Numbered from the stretch's first letter, positions 36,201 to 51,200 are shown. The stretch: DNA of 64,000 nucleotides from Hippopus hippopus (GCA_946811185.2 OX328106.1:4586746-4650745), one strand, 5' to 3'. Numbers and translations are program-made. Notes: a model not told the origin generated them from the sequence alone.

Positions 36201-39200
36201 TGGTGATTTCTGTCTGTTACAGGGTAGAAAACATTGTGGGAAAAAGGAGAAAATGCTGGTTACCAGCATTTTCTCTTTTTCCCACAATGTTTTCAAAAGA
36301 CCTCTCTCTCGGGGTTGTAAAACTCGGATTGTGTGGTAAAGGGTTAAACTATGATTTTCTGGTAGATGATTTTGTATATTTGAATTGTGCTGTGTGGAAA
36401 AATGTGGTTAAATGCAGTTAATTCTATCTTTTTAACACAGAAAATTAATTGAAACTATGATTTTCTGATATATAATTTTTAATCAGTCGGCGTGAGCCGG
36501 ATGATTAGAGAGACCACAAATTTTGAAAACCCGTCTGCTGAGGGCAAACTGATCTAACTGCAACTCGTGACAGCTTCTTCTTACAGCCTTAGAACACTAA
36601 TACTAACTGTTGTGACCTTATTTAACCCTGATAACAACTTATGAATGAAACGAGAGAATCAAGGAGTATCATATTATGTAAGCACATCTTCTAGTCGTCT
36701 GCTGTCCATATTATTCAGCAAACTTCGAGTGATCCGTTGATCAGGTTATATAATGTTACGGGATCAGCTGAGCTTTGACGGGTGCTGTTCGTATATATAG
36801 CGGGTGTTGAAAAGATTATAGGTCATTTGGCCTTGACCAGGGATAAAAATTGCAATGGAACTGAGTTTTTACGGAAACGTTGCTTTAAGATAATTTGAAC
36901 ATTTAGATTGTTTTGCCTTTGAGCAAACTGATGTACATGCAACTGGAAACAGCTGTAAGTTTAAAATAGTATTTGGCTGTTGGTCGTTTATTGTTAGCGA
37001 GGTGAAGCTGTGAGGGACAAAGGATGTAGAGTTGTGTAAGGGATACGACCCTAGTGGAGAGGTCATTACGTAAACATTTTCAGAATGAAGTGGTTATCTC
37101 ACGCTTGCAACCTTAGTAACCAGACTGTCCATTCACAATACTGACCAGCATAGATCTGATTAGGCATCCTTCAGCTTAGGATGTATTAACCCTTGGACTG
37201 CTAAGTGCGACTTTATGACCTTTTGCGGACAATGTAGATCAAGATCAGACTGCACACTACATGCAGTCTGATTTTGGATCTACACTGTCCGATGAGGAGA
37301 TATTTTTTTCCCCAAAAATACCTGCGAAATAGTCAAAACTTTGGGTTTTACTGTAGCTTGAAAATTTAATTTCATTTATTTAGCAGATTAAAGATTAAGT
37401 GGTTTTCATAGCCTCTCTTCCTGTCCTTCCATCCATGTTTCTTCTTGATGATATTCCAAAGACTGAAATCAGTCAGTCAAATGTTGACTAAACAATCCTG
37501 TGGGGCTTTAAAATGTAGTTAGAAAAACTGCATGTATTCAGCATGTTCTCTTTTTCCTCACAGCGTTTTTTCATCATTTAAAAGAATTGCAACATTTTGT
37601 AATTTCACGGGTAGAGTTGAAGAGAGCATTTTCATAGAGGAAAAAAAGTGAAAGTGCAAAACAAATAAGCTCACTTAACTTCATATTCTCCATGTCTGAA
37701 TCAGCTGACCAGGAAAAAAGGCTTTTTCGGAGAGCCCAGATTCAGACCAGACAGCGTAGAACATGCAATCAGATCTTGGGTTTGTTAGGCCAACTTTCTG
37801 AGATATTCTAATCAAAACAGCAGTGGTCCTGTAATTGTTAGGCTGCTGTTCCACATATCTATTTCATTAGTTCAGTGCTTTAAGTGTAAGACTCAGATGT
37901 TTGTCTGATTAGCTACTCCATATTAGTTGATTCTCATCCTCCATATTCAGATTAAGAGCCCAAGGTTCACTGTAGTGATGCTCTTGCTCATTAGAATGAC
38001 TCAGATACAATGACCTGTGTTGTCTAAGGACTAGTAAAGTCGCTTTTGAAGACAATGAAAGATCAAGATCAGACTGTCCTTTGAATGCAGTGCAGATCAA
38101 TAAACATACATATAATCATATCTAAGATCTTAATTGTCTGTCTATGTAGAATATATAAAAAAAAACCGACCATGAAAATGCAGTGTTTGGATATTGTTTT
38201 TTCTGACTGTAAAAGGCCATAACTGGGTGCTTTAACTCTTAACAAAACTTTCCCGTTTTTGATTACCAAGAGGAAGACGGCTGTTAAAAACATTGTAGAA
38301 AAAAAAAGATGCAGATAACCATCATTTTCTCCTTTTTCCACGACTTTTTTTTTTTTTCCTTTGGACGATTCAGATCATCAATTGGTCTACATTTGGTCTA
38401 CATTTGATTCATACGTGCAAATGCTTTCGATTTGGACATGTCTAAAATTACATCATTTGGGAAAAGGGTGAGGGTTGGGAAGATATTACATTCTTTGAAA
38501 CAAATGTGGAAGAAATTGGCCAGCCAATGTTTTGGACAGAACGATCTTGCCCAGATCAATTTAGCCAGTCAAAAAAATTAGGTAGGACAATTTGTCCAGA
38601 TAAGCACGATTGCTTCTTAAAAATAGAAAAAGTTAAAGGCCTACTTGCAGCAAAAAGTAAACAATTTGTGTTATAATACAGGCATACTTTATATGACTTA
38701 TTCATACCATTTTAAAGTATGGATGTTACTGATAATATCTGACAAGGTATTACCGTACAGTTGTCAAAGTTGCAAAAGTTACAGAAAAGAACATTTGTAT
38801 ATTGTTAAACTTATTTAAAAGGTTGATAGGTACTGTTATTCAGGATGAGTGATATCTAAAGCTTGATGGTGGGTACTACTGATCAGAATTGTCACATATA
38901 TTTAACGTTCTGTTGCTGTTAACCGGCAAACATATATCTGTAGCATTCCATTAAACTACTAATTTGTAAAGGACAGTTAAAAAAGGGGGTTCCTACGTGG
39001 CTCTGTTACAAGGTATAGGATTTCTATCCCATACATAGTTCAGACAACTGCCATTTGATTTGTGATTTCAAACCATTGTAGTTATTCAGTGTCGACCGAT
39101 TACAGTGCTGACAGCACTTTGATTATATACTTCAGTTGTGCTATGTGAAAAACTCGTTTATGCATCTGCAAAAAAGTAATGACCTACAGCAAAACATTTT

Positions 39201-42200
39201 GCTATAGGAAAAATTTTTCTGCCTGTTAAAAGACTATTTTACCCAATGATTAAGCCAGTTTTTGTGTATTTTGATTTTTGTCCACAGAGTTTGCAAAATA
39301 AATAGAGGATATTTGTTTTTTTTCGGTGAAAGATCGAAATTTATTTCATCGAGTGAACATCATCGGTAATATTTTCACGGGTGGCACAGCCACGAGTGAA
39401 AATATTACCGATGGTGTTCACGAGATGAAATAAATTTCGATCTTTCACCAAAAAAACAAATATTCTATTTATTTCATGCTTTTAACCCTTTCTGGGAGGA
39501 ACTTTATCAAAATCCAGTACAGTCTTTTCAGTTATTCCCCGTGGCGTACCCCCTCCGCATAGCAACGCATTACAATATTACATCAAGCGCGAGAAATGTA
39601 AGGTAAATGACGTCATATTTCCATCTGGTTGTGAGTCAGGCGCATTTTACCTAGGTAACTAGAATATAAAAATCAGTATTTTCACTGGTCTTACCCGTGG
39701 AATATCGAAAAATATTTTCACCGCTATTTCTCGATATCCTACCGGGAAGCATGAAATAAAAACAATACTTTTGAAAAGAGCCTTTGGTTAGAAGATTTTC
39801 TGTTGTCTGTAGATTTGCAGACTAAGTTTAAACATTGTTATATTGTAGGAGTATATGCAGTCAATTCAGCCACCCAGTCCAGTGGATAGCCCAGACTCAG
39901 GTGCGTCTGACGTGAGCTCATCTCCTCCACGCACGATGCTGCGTACAGGCAGTAACCTGTCACTGTTTGGAACAGATGTGATCAGTGAGGACCAGAGACA
40001 ACTTGTGGCCAGTCTTGGCCAACATATTGTATACAGTAAGTACAGAAGGGATGTGGAGTTTGCACATATACAGAAACCCTTTACCAAACTGTCTTGCATT
40101 TTTATGACTCTGAGGAAGAAGGCCTTTGAAAATCTTCTACTAGTTTCTAGTACTCTAAATTCTAAATTTTGAGGCTATCTAGTTGAGACTAGTTGGGTCA
40201 GGCATTGATGTGCTTGGTCCGTATCATGCTGAATAACATTCTCAGTCTTATTGGTCCATACTTTCTGCTTTTTTTTAATTTTCTACATGTCCAAGGACCA
40301 TTCTACCTCTTGACTGGGTTGTTGGACAAAATTATTTTATAGATCTAGAATTATGTAGGATTATAGGCTTTTTTGTTAGAGTGCATCACAGAGATGAATT
40401 AAAACCCCATTTACCCAACCATGGTTCATATTTATGTTTTTGTTGAACGTAAATAATTTATTTCCTTTTTCGCTAATGACCACTCACATTTCATTCCAAT
40501 TTCTTTCAGGTTGTATCCAAACAACAGCCTTGATGAGCTCCAATCTTCTTGCTTTTCTATTCCTAACTAAACATAGACGGGTAATAGTATTTAATTCTTT
40601 GATATTTTATTATTGCTTAAATTCTACCATCATGCTACTTTTTCTGAATGACTCCGTCCTATAACTCTTTTCCAAATAATCCCTTGTTTGAAAGACCCTA
40701 AAGAAAGAGGCTTTTAAAAACATTGTGGGAAAATGAAAAAATGCAGGTAACCAGCATTTTCTCATTTTTCCACAATGTTTTCCTCCCTTTCACAGACAAA
40801 GCTTACCATATGAGGTACAATGAATTAGTCATATGTTAATTGTCTCAATTTCTATGACAGTAAATGTTTGTTGCTGTTAAGTTAAATACAGCCCCCACTA
40901 TGACCAAAAAGTGATGGCTTAATGATGGTACTTGTTCAGTTAATGACAATTTCTCCTTATAAAAGAGCCCTGGTAGCAAAGTTGGTAGAGTACAGGACTT
41001 GAGAACAGGGTTCTCTGGTTTGAATCCACATTTCATTCAGAGGATTAATGGTAGTCATTGCAACATGATTTATAAATCTCTCGCCTCAGATCATTGTATC
41101 GATAATGATTATGTTGGAAAGCAGCTTGGGAAGAATATTGTGCAAAGTACTTGTAACAAGAACTACAGGAAAGCATGGGTGGGTACAATGGCCTCTGTGA
41201 TCTAAATGAAATAATGTTAAAACAGCATTCAACACCGTACAATCAATCTTATAAAAGAATTTCTGCCAAAATTTAGCAGGGAATTACCTTAAAAGGAGTT
41301 ACTTAGATTTTAGTAAAAACTTGGAATTGCAATACATGTAGTTCAGTCTAATTCTGTTACTTAAATCCACAGGACATCATTCTGTTAAATATGTGAATGA
41401 ACAAGATTTTATTTCATACTTTTCGGTAGTGTATTGAGATAATGGTGGAATATGGTAACAACCAGTGAAAAAGACTGATTTCATATTTTCTAACTCTTCA
41501 GTGGAAGGCGGAAACAGTAGTTCCCATGCACTAGTTACCTAGGTAAACAGTGTGTGCAATTCAACAAGACAGAAATATGATGTAATTTACACACACTTAG
41601 CCAACATTTCTCACACTTTATGTAATATTACAATGCATTGCTCTGTGGAGGAGTATGCCACGGGGAATTACCAAAGAGAACTGTACTGAATTTTGATGAA
41701 AATCCCAACAAAAAAGGGGTTAGAAGCATGAAATAAATAGAATTTTTTTTTTTTTTTTTTTTTTCTTCAGTGAAAGATCAAAATTTATTTCATCGAGTGA
41801 AGATCATCAGTAATACTTTCATGAGTGGCGCATCCACTCGTGAAAATGTTACCGATGATATTCACGAGATGAAATTTATGCACCACTTGTGAAAATATTA
41901 CTGATGTTCACGAGATGAAATAAATTTCAATCATTCACAAGCAAAACAAATATCCTCTCTGTATTCTTTTTTTGAATACTATTTTTTCTTCTTATTTAGG
42001 GTGCAACATTAGCAGAGTTAATCAGAGATTACAGATGGCTTAGGGAAGAGATTGTCATCAGAAAACGGGACGTTGGCTTTTCACCCACCTCTGATATTGA
42101 AGATGTGATCTTCTACACAGTTGGCTTACTTGGAAACAATCTGATTGAAGTGAGGTAAGGAAAATTATCTTGTACAGTCAAACATCAGGTACCAGGGTTA

Positions 42201-45200
42201 GGAAAAATGAGAAAGGAGCAAAAAGCATTGAGCCCCCTCTCACATACTTTAGTAAATACATAATTTCTAAGTGGATCCTTATGAGCCTGGACGATTTAGA
42301 AGTTTCAGTTTTAAGTCCAAAGGGAGGAAATCCTTTAGACGGAAAAGACACACAACTGGGAGTACCTACAGATCATTTAAGGGATAAGTGAGCCAGTTTG
42401 TCTTTCAGTCTTGGTATGTTAACAGCAATTTTAACGCTTCTGACAATGGTTTCTATCTTCTAAAGACAGATCCCATTATTTGAGACCATTTTGTTTTGTC
42501 GAATGCAAGTGCTTTCAATCTGTAAATGTCTTAAATTTAGTCGCACAGTGAAGTGGTAATTGCACACATATCAAGGAATAGCCAAGGAATAGTTTTTTTT
42601 TTTTTTTTCCTTAAAAATCAGTTGCTCCTGGATTGAGTTGTACCCTTTTGCAACATTTAGTTCAATTATGAACTGGGGAAATTCGAGTCGAACACTGGGT
42701 AATATTCTTACATCCACGAACACTTGACTATATCACAAAATTTAGGACTTTCCATATTGAAAGATTTTTGAGCAGATAACAAAAAAGATTTTAATGTTTA
42801 GATTTTTTTTTAAAGAGGATAGAAAACATTGTGGAAAAAGGAGAAAATGCTGGTTACAAGCATTTTCTCCTTTTCCACAATTTTTTCAAAGGGTTCTTCC
42901 TTGGGGTTTGCTAAACTCTGGGTTATTTAATAAAGGATAAACAAATTTTTGTATTATTTCAGAGCTGGTGAGAGTCATCTAGAAACCTTCTTTGTACCAA
43001 GTACAACCATTCCAGATGTTTTTGAGCTCAGTTACTACGGCAACTCAGTTACACATGTTTTCTTGTTAGAGAGTATTCTAGGTAAGATGTGTACTTTTTA
43101 GCTCACCTGAGCATGAAGTGCTCATGGTGAGCTTTTGTGATCGTGCTGTGTCCGGCGTGCGTCGTCCGTCGTCAACTTTTACCTTGTGTACGCTCTAGAG
43201 GCCACATTTTCAGTCCGATACTCATAAAACTTGGTCAGAATGTTTGTCTTGATGATATCTCGGACGAATTCGAAAGTGGGTCATGTTAGGTCAAAAACTA
43301 GGTCACTGGGTCAAATCTTAGAAAAACCTTGTGTAGGCTCTAGAGGCCACATTTTCAGTCCGATACTCATGAAACTTTGTCAGAATGTTTGTCTTGATAA
43401 TATCTCGGACTAGTTCAAAAATGGGTCATGTCGGGTCAAAAACTAGGTCACTGGGTCAAATCTTAGAAAAACCTTGTGTAGGCTCTAGAGGCCACATTTT
43501 CAGTGCAAAACTCTTGAAAGTTCGTCAGAATGTTTGTCTTGATGATATCTTGGACAAGTTAAAAAATGGGTCATGTCGGGTCAAAAACTAGGTCACTGGG
43601 TCAAATCTTAGAAAAACCTTATGTATGCTCTAGAGGCCACATCTTCAGTCCAAAACTCTTGAAAGTTGGTCAGAATGTTTGTCCTGATGACATCTCAGAC
43701 AAGATCCAAAATGGGTCATATCAGGTCAAAAACTAGGTCACTAGGTTAAATCTTTGAAAAACCTTATGTATGCTCTAGAGGCCACATTTTCTGTCCAATA
43801 CTTTCGAAATGTGGTCAGAATCTTTGTTTTGATAATATCTACAATGGGAAAATGGGCTATGTTTGGCTAAAAAGTAGTATAAAGAAATTCTAGAAAAAGC
43901 TTGTGTACAAGCTAGAGGCCAAATTTTCAGTCCAATAATTATGAAAGCTTGATAGAATGTTTGTCATAATATCTTGAAAGAGGTTAAAAATGGGTCATGT
44001 TTGGTCAAAAGACTCAGGTGAGCGACTTCAGGGCTATCATGGCCCTCTTGTTCTATAAATACTCCAAAATGTTTTTCAAAAGCCTTCCTCCTCAGGGTTG
44101 TTAAAACTCGGGACTGTGTGGTAATGGGGTTATAGAACATGATCTCTTAATAGTAGAAATGAAGTCAGGTGCTTTCATACGTCTTTTAAAGAATCTTAAT
44201 TCCTGACATTTCAAGTCACTGCTCAGCCAATCAGAGGAGTTGTTTCAGATGTTCATTGTTAGCTCACCTGAGCACAAAGTGCTCATGGTGAGCTTTTGTG
44301 ATCGTGCTGTGTCCGGCGTGCGTCGTCCGTCGTCAACTTTTACATTGTGTACGCTCTAGAGGCCACATTTTCCGTCCGATACTCATAAAACTTGGTCGGA
44401 ATGTTTGTTTTGATGATATCTCAGACAAGTTTGAAAATGGGTCATGTTCAGTCAAAAACTAGGTCACTAGGTCAAATCTTAGAAAAACCTTGTGTACGCT
44501 CTAAAGGCCACATTTTTAGTCCAAAACTCTTGAAAGTTGGTCAGAATGTTTGTCTTGATGATATCTCGGACGAGTACAAAAATGGGTCATGTCAGGTCAA
44601 AAACTAGGTCACTAGGGCAAATCTTAGAAAAACCTTCTGTACGCTCTAGAGGCCATATTTTCAGTCCAAAAGTCTTGAAAGTTGGTCAGAATGTTTGTCT
44701 TGATGATATCGCAGACTAGTTCGAATATGGGTCATGTCGGGTCAAAAACTAGGTCACTCGGGCAAGTCTTAGAAAAACCTTGTGTATGCTCTAGAGGCCA
44801 TATTTTCAGTCCAAAACTCTTGAAAATTGGTCAGAATGCTTGTCTTGATGACATCTCGGACGATTAAAGAATGGGTCATTACTGGTCAAAAACTAGGTCA
44901 CTAGGTCAAATCTTAGAAAAACATTGTGTATGCTCTAGAGGCCATATTTTCAGTCCAAAACTCTTGAAAATTGGTCAGAATGCTTGTCTTGATGACATCT
45001 CGGACGATTAAAGAATGGGTCATTACTGGTCAAAAACTAGGTCACTAGGTCAAATCTTAGAAAAACCTTGTGTAAGCTCTAGAGGCCATATTTTCAATCC
45101 AAAACTCTTGAAAGTTGATCAGAATGTTTGTCCTGATAATATCTCAGATGAGTATGAAAATGGATTATGTCGGGTAAAAAACTAGGTCACAAGGTCAAAT

Positions 45201-48200
45201 CTTAGAAAAACCTTGTGTATGTTCTAGAGGTCACATTTTTAGTCCAATAGTCTTGAAAATTCGTCAGAATGTTTGTCTTAATGATATCTCAGACGAGTTC
45301 GAAAATGGATCATGTTGGGTCAAAAACTAGGTCACAAGGTCAAATCTTCGAAAAATCTTGTGTTTGCTCTAGAGGCCACATTTTTAGTCCAATACTCTTG
45401 AAAATTGGTCAGAATGTTTGTCTTGATGATATCTTGGATGAGTTTGAAAATTGGTCATGTCAGTTCAAAAACTAGGTCACAAGGTCAAATCTTAGAAAAA
45501 CCTTGTGTACACTTTTGAAAGAGATTTAAAATGGATCATGTTTGGTCGAAAGGCTCAGGTGAGCGACTTCAGGGCCATCATGGCCCTCTTGTTTTAAATA
45601 AAGCAGATGAATAAGTTTTGATTTCTTGGATTTCAGTCAGTTCTGTGATATACCTGAGTGATATAAATATCTCCACATTGGAGAGTTCCGGTGAAGAGGA
45701 AGTAATTCTAATGTCAAGAGAGGAAATTCTAGAGGTAGCAGAGGAACTGTGTAAAATTCTTCAATATGAATTCATCTTTGTACCGGTAAGAGTTCTTTCT
45801 TTTCTGTGGTCATGTATATCGAACAATCTCTTTTACCGTTTACCAAATGACAAGCCTGGCCAGGTAGCCTTGTGGTTAGCGTTTCTGACTTGTGACCTGG
45901 TGGTTGAGAGTTTTTTACCGGGTTGAGGCAAACTTTCTTTCCAGTGGTTTTTCCACCAAACCCCCCCCCCCCCCACCTCTGATGTATATGAGAAAAGTGG
46001 TCAGTGACTTGAAAAGAAAGCTGTGTCAGTACAGGTGTGAGAAAGCCAGAAAACATATGTGTAGGTGTACTGATCGCCTTGATATGACTTCGAAATACCG
46101 TATTTCCCCTAAGTATTCAGACACCCTAAATTTTCGGACAGCATTATTTGCCAAAATAATTTATTTTTTGTCCCTAATTTCAGACACTTAGTAAAATGTC
46201 TGTCCCTTAATTTTCGGACACGAAATTATAATGGTCTAGAAGTTCGACGAAGACCCACAATACTCTTTCCTAAAGGACAAATTTTAGACCCATACAAACT
46301 GAAAGAGTTTGTATACGACAATTTTAAATTTTAAAAGTCATTAAAATGGCGGAAAGTTCTCCAAAGGGGTAGAAAACACGGTGAGAAAAGGATAAATTGC
46401 TCGTTACGAGCAATTTCTCCTTTTCCCACAGTGTTTTCGTAAGACTTGTACTGCAGAAACGTAAAAACAAGGGCTTGTTTGGGAGAGGGTTAATTGGCAA
46501 GTACCTGAGAATCATAAATCAATCTTTGTTTTAAAGATTAATCCTTTGTATGGCATCTGATGATCGCACTATACAATCAATCAGTCACTACCAAAGCATA
46601 GGGTATACAGAGTAGGGTATCAAGTCTTTTTTCCTGACTGTTTTAGTTTTGTTTCAGCCATGCTCCAGTCTAGAGGAAAAACTTGCTGATGTACTTGAAA
46701 TGCTGATTACAACAGAGGTGTTGAAAATGGAAGATTCACACCAGGTAATGACTTTATACATACGTCTATTGAATGTGGATCTATTACATACATGTAATTA
46801 GTTAGCGGAACCTCATTAAACAATCCTGTTAAAACTAGCTCCCCTCCTTTTGTAGAATTGATTATAGCTAAGCACGAGTCACATACAAGCAATTTCTCTT
46901 CTTGCCACATCTTTAACCCTTAACTATACAATTCTCGGGTTTAACGGTCCTCAGGAAGAAGCCATTTGAAATAATTATGTCTCCCCCAGTCAGGGTCGGG
47001 AGACATATTGTTTTTCCCCATGTGTCTGTCTGTTCGTCTGTCTGTCTGTCAATCACAAATTGTGTCCACTCTATAACTGGAAAACCTTTTGAGATATTTT
47101 GATAAAACTTCACACATTTGTAAAGCACCATCAGACGAAGTGTCATGCACAAGAACCGTAACTCTGGCTTGTATATTTTTCGAGTTATTTCCCTTTGATT
47201 ATTTTCCTTACTCATTTTACGTACAATTTCGTGTCCGCAATAGAAATCTGGGAGAAAATATTATTAACTTCATCATGGATTATTAATCCTTCTGACACCA
47301 AAAAGGGGGGAGACATCTGTTTTTTTTTTTTTTTTTTGTAGAAAAACAAGTTCATTTCATCATTTGTGCCACATTCAAATTGTCATCTGCAAATGTTTTG
47401 AATTTGGACAAGTCTAGAATTTTGTTGTTTGGTGGAGAGTTAAAGTTTGTCTTCTTTCAAGACAAATGGTGTCCTTCATGGCTCAGAGGTTAACATGAAG
47501 GATTTGTAATCTGTAAGTCTTGGGTTTAAACCTTGCACAAGGCATATGGATTTTCCAATGGAAAGACTCACAGAATGTGTAGTTAGATTTTGGATGAGCC
47601 CTGTCCACTGTGTTGTGAAATGTTGTCGCAGCTTCCTTGAATTTAAAGTGTGTGGTCTTCTCTTCGAGACTGGAAAAAGTTCGATTGATTTATTTAGCAC
47701 TCTATATCTGGCTACCAGCATTTTCTTCATTCTTTTCTAACATGTTTTTTTACCATTTCAAGCCAAGCTGCAGTTGCTCAGTCGGTAGCATGCACGACTT
47801 GAGAACAGGAGGTCGATGGTAACTTTTTTGCCTGTCATTTGCTGTATGTGATGAATAGAATCTCACATTCATGTTTTTATATTTTCATTTCTTATCCAGC
47901 TCTTTGACTAAAATGTATTTGATGCTTGCCAAGGCTTGTGTCATACAACTTTAGTCAACTTGTTTGATAAGAATGGTAATACATAAGGACTTGTGCCAGA
48001 TCCTTTATTTCTGTCACAGTTCGATGGCTACCAGAATACATATGACAAACAGTGGGCATCCAGACTGTCAGCCTCACTATCCTGGGCCGAGGATGGGGAA
48101 GAGGAGGAAGACTATGAAGAGGAACAATTGTTACGGGTATGCTCTATTTTTAGCTCAGCTGTTTTCGAGGAAAACGACGAGTTATTGTTGTAGCCTTGGC

Positions 48201-51200
48201 ATCATCGTCATGAGAAGACTTGAACATTTTGTAAAATCTCTTTTATTACTGAAGATATTTACTTCAAACTTGGACAAGGACTTAACTATCAAAAGCAAAA
48301 CTCATACAACAAGGGCAGGTTAGCATCAAAGTAATTTCTACACAGTTATGCCCCTTTTTCGACTTAGAACAGGCGCTAGCATCCGTGCATTAGCACCCAC
48401 ATGCGATGCTCTTGTTATACTTAACCCTTTTCCTCACTTCTCGAGTTTTAAAAAGGCCTTTTGAAAACATCGTGGGAAAAGGAGAAAATGCTGGTGACCA
48501 GCATTTTCTCCTTTTCCCACAATGTTTTCCAGCTATTCAAGGAAAAATACTATCATTTAAGAAGTATTTGAATTGTCATCTGTAAATTATTTCAATATGA
48601 ACAAATCTGAACTTTTGCAGTGTTGTAAAGGGTTAACCTTTTTATCAAATGGCAAAGTGTAAGACTTGTCCAAATTAAATGCATTGGTAGATGACGGAAT
48701 AAGTGTGACTAAAATGATGCAATTTGTCTTTGAAAGGGTAGATAACATTGTGGAAAAAGGAGATATTGCTGGTTACCATTATTTTCTCCTTTTCCCAGAA
48801 TGTTTTCTGTAGCAATTTCCTTCAAGGTTTTGAGAACTTAGGATTATGAGGTAAAGTGTTAAACACTTGTCCTTAAATGGTGTTTTACACTGCTTTCGAC
48901 ATTATTTCAGTCATATCAGGGCAATAGATTACTTATTCATGTGTGCCCAAGGTTTTGTTTGGAATAGGGTCTGAACCATCGCGTTGAAGGACTTTTCCAC
49001 AAGACGTCCATTGCATGAGGATTAAAGCCAAGACCTCATTGGTGCAAATTCAGCACTTTCTCCACTGAACATTTTCTTCTATTTCCACAATGTTTCAAAA
49101 GCTTTCTTTCTCAGGGTCATTAAAGTCAGGATTGTTAAGAAATACTGCCAGACAGTTTTGCATTACTGTTGTAGATCAGAAGTGGACAAAAAAAAATTTG
49201 AAAACCAGGTAATATATATTTTAGTAGAGAAAAAGTCAGTATGGTTTCCTTTAGTTTGAGTCTTTGTCATAACAGTATGATTGGATGATGAGGTTTTTAT
49301 GCTGTTACCTGTTAAATGTTCTATTATATGGCCTGCAACACACGAAAAGAGGTATTCGGACATTTACGTAAAGTGTCGTCTCGGATCCGAGATGGCACTT
49401 TATGACTACATTAGATTTTGTGCAAAAGTAGACATGCGCAATATAGAAAATTACATAAAAACAGAGTGTCGTTTCAGATTAGCGTGCGAGGAGTGCGCAG
49501 GCTGATCCGAGATGACACTTTACGCAAACGTCTGAATGCCCCTTTTCGCATGTTGCAAGCCATATATCAACCATGCTCTGGTAAAAGGGAGAATAATGCA
49601 TCATCTGTAATGTTTGATACTAAGCAATTATCACATAATTGTGATTCAGTAAATTCCATTTTGCCTAACAACAGACTGAATATTAAGGCACACTGGTCCT
49701 TTGAAGTGTAGAAACTTCATAAGAAAAAAGTTTTGACCTAGGTCAGCCTGCGCACTCTGCGCAGGCTGACCTGGGTTGATACTTTTTGCAGGTGCATTAA
49801 GCTTCTTTTTCACAGAACATGGCTCATTATGTATCCTATACCTTATCTTTTTCCCATGGTTGTCCAGCGTGGCTCATTGGTAAAGTGTAGGACTTGTAAC
49901 CTGGAGGCCCTGGGTTTGAGCCGCACTGAAGGCACGAAGGTGTTGGTGGGAATGTCCTTTGACAGGTCGTGTAAGACTCATAGCTTAGAACTGGTAAAAC
50001 CCAGGACATCGACACATGACCTGTCACTGTGATACGACTGAAATACTGTTGAAAGCCGTGTGAAACATCATTCAATCAATGGGACCCATTCCTATGAGTC
50101 AAATTATCTCCCTTACCAGATAAAGACTAAAGGTAACAAAATAACAGATTGGTCCTTTTAACTGTATTCCTTTGTTTTTATCCTTGATTCTCTGGGGGAG
50201 ATAAATGTAACATGATTTATAATATATGTGTATGGTTCCCTTGTAGTCTGAAATCAAATTCTCTTCACAATAACTAGAAAATATGTATATATCGATTTCT
50301 AAACCAATCGAACCAGATTTAGTTGAGATATTATCTCAAGAATGTAGCTATGTAGTGCAAGATAAAATCAAGGATAAAAACCAAGTAATTGCCTTACAAG
50401 GACCAATGAAGTATTGGAGAGGAATCAAGGGAAATAAGTGAAGAATAGCTCTCATTACTTTTTTCCACAGGTAAATTTAGATAAAGGAGATTACAAGGAG
50501 AGGCTGAAATTCTTCCACAAAGTGCTGGCTCCATTTTTTGAGGCATACCTGGTAACAGTGCATCATATAAGTAAAATGGTGGAGGAAATCCCAGGTATGT
50601 GTTATTATACCCCCAGCCTACAAAGTAGAGGGGGATATACTGGTTTCACCATATCTGTCTGTCTCTCCATCCGTCTGTCGATCCGTCTGTCGATCCGTCA
50701 GTCTGTAGACTTATTAGTTTCAATGCCCCAACTCAAAAGCCATTTGATCTAGGACCCTGAAACTTTTTACAAAAGTTGCTCATGACCTAAGGAGGTACCC
50801 TATTGTTTTGGGGTCACATAGGTTGAAGGTCAAGATCACTGGTAAACTTTGTTTGATAATCCTTTCTGTGCTCTAACTGAATAGCTGTTTGACCTGGGAC
50901 CATGAAACTTTATACGAGTGTTGCCTATGATCCAAGAAGGTGCCCAATTGTGTTTGAGGTCACATGGATCAAAGGTCAAGGTTGCTGGATAACTTTGTGT
51001 GAAAATTGTGTCTGTACTCTTACTCAAAAGCCATTTGACCTAGGATCGTGAAACTTTATGCAAGTGTTGCCTATGATCCAAGGAGGTGTTCTTTGTTTTG
51101 CATAGGTCACAGGTGATCTTTGTTTTGAAAATCAGTTCCGTTATCCGATTGTACTGCTTCAGTGACAAGGTGCTGGAGGAGGGTATTTGTTCGCTTTGTG

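Noticed and set aside
30451..45475. Series of 60-71 codon frames of the type VLMISRTSSKMGHVGSKTRS
   Set aside because: They are the 145 bp tandem cores of the ACCTGAG HINE-like elements; no start context or splice sites.
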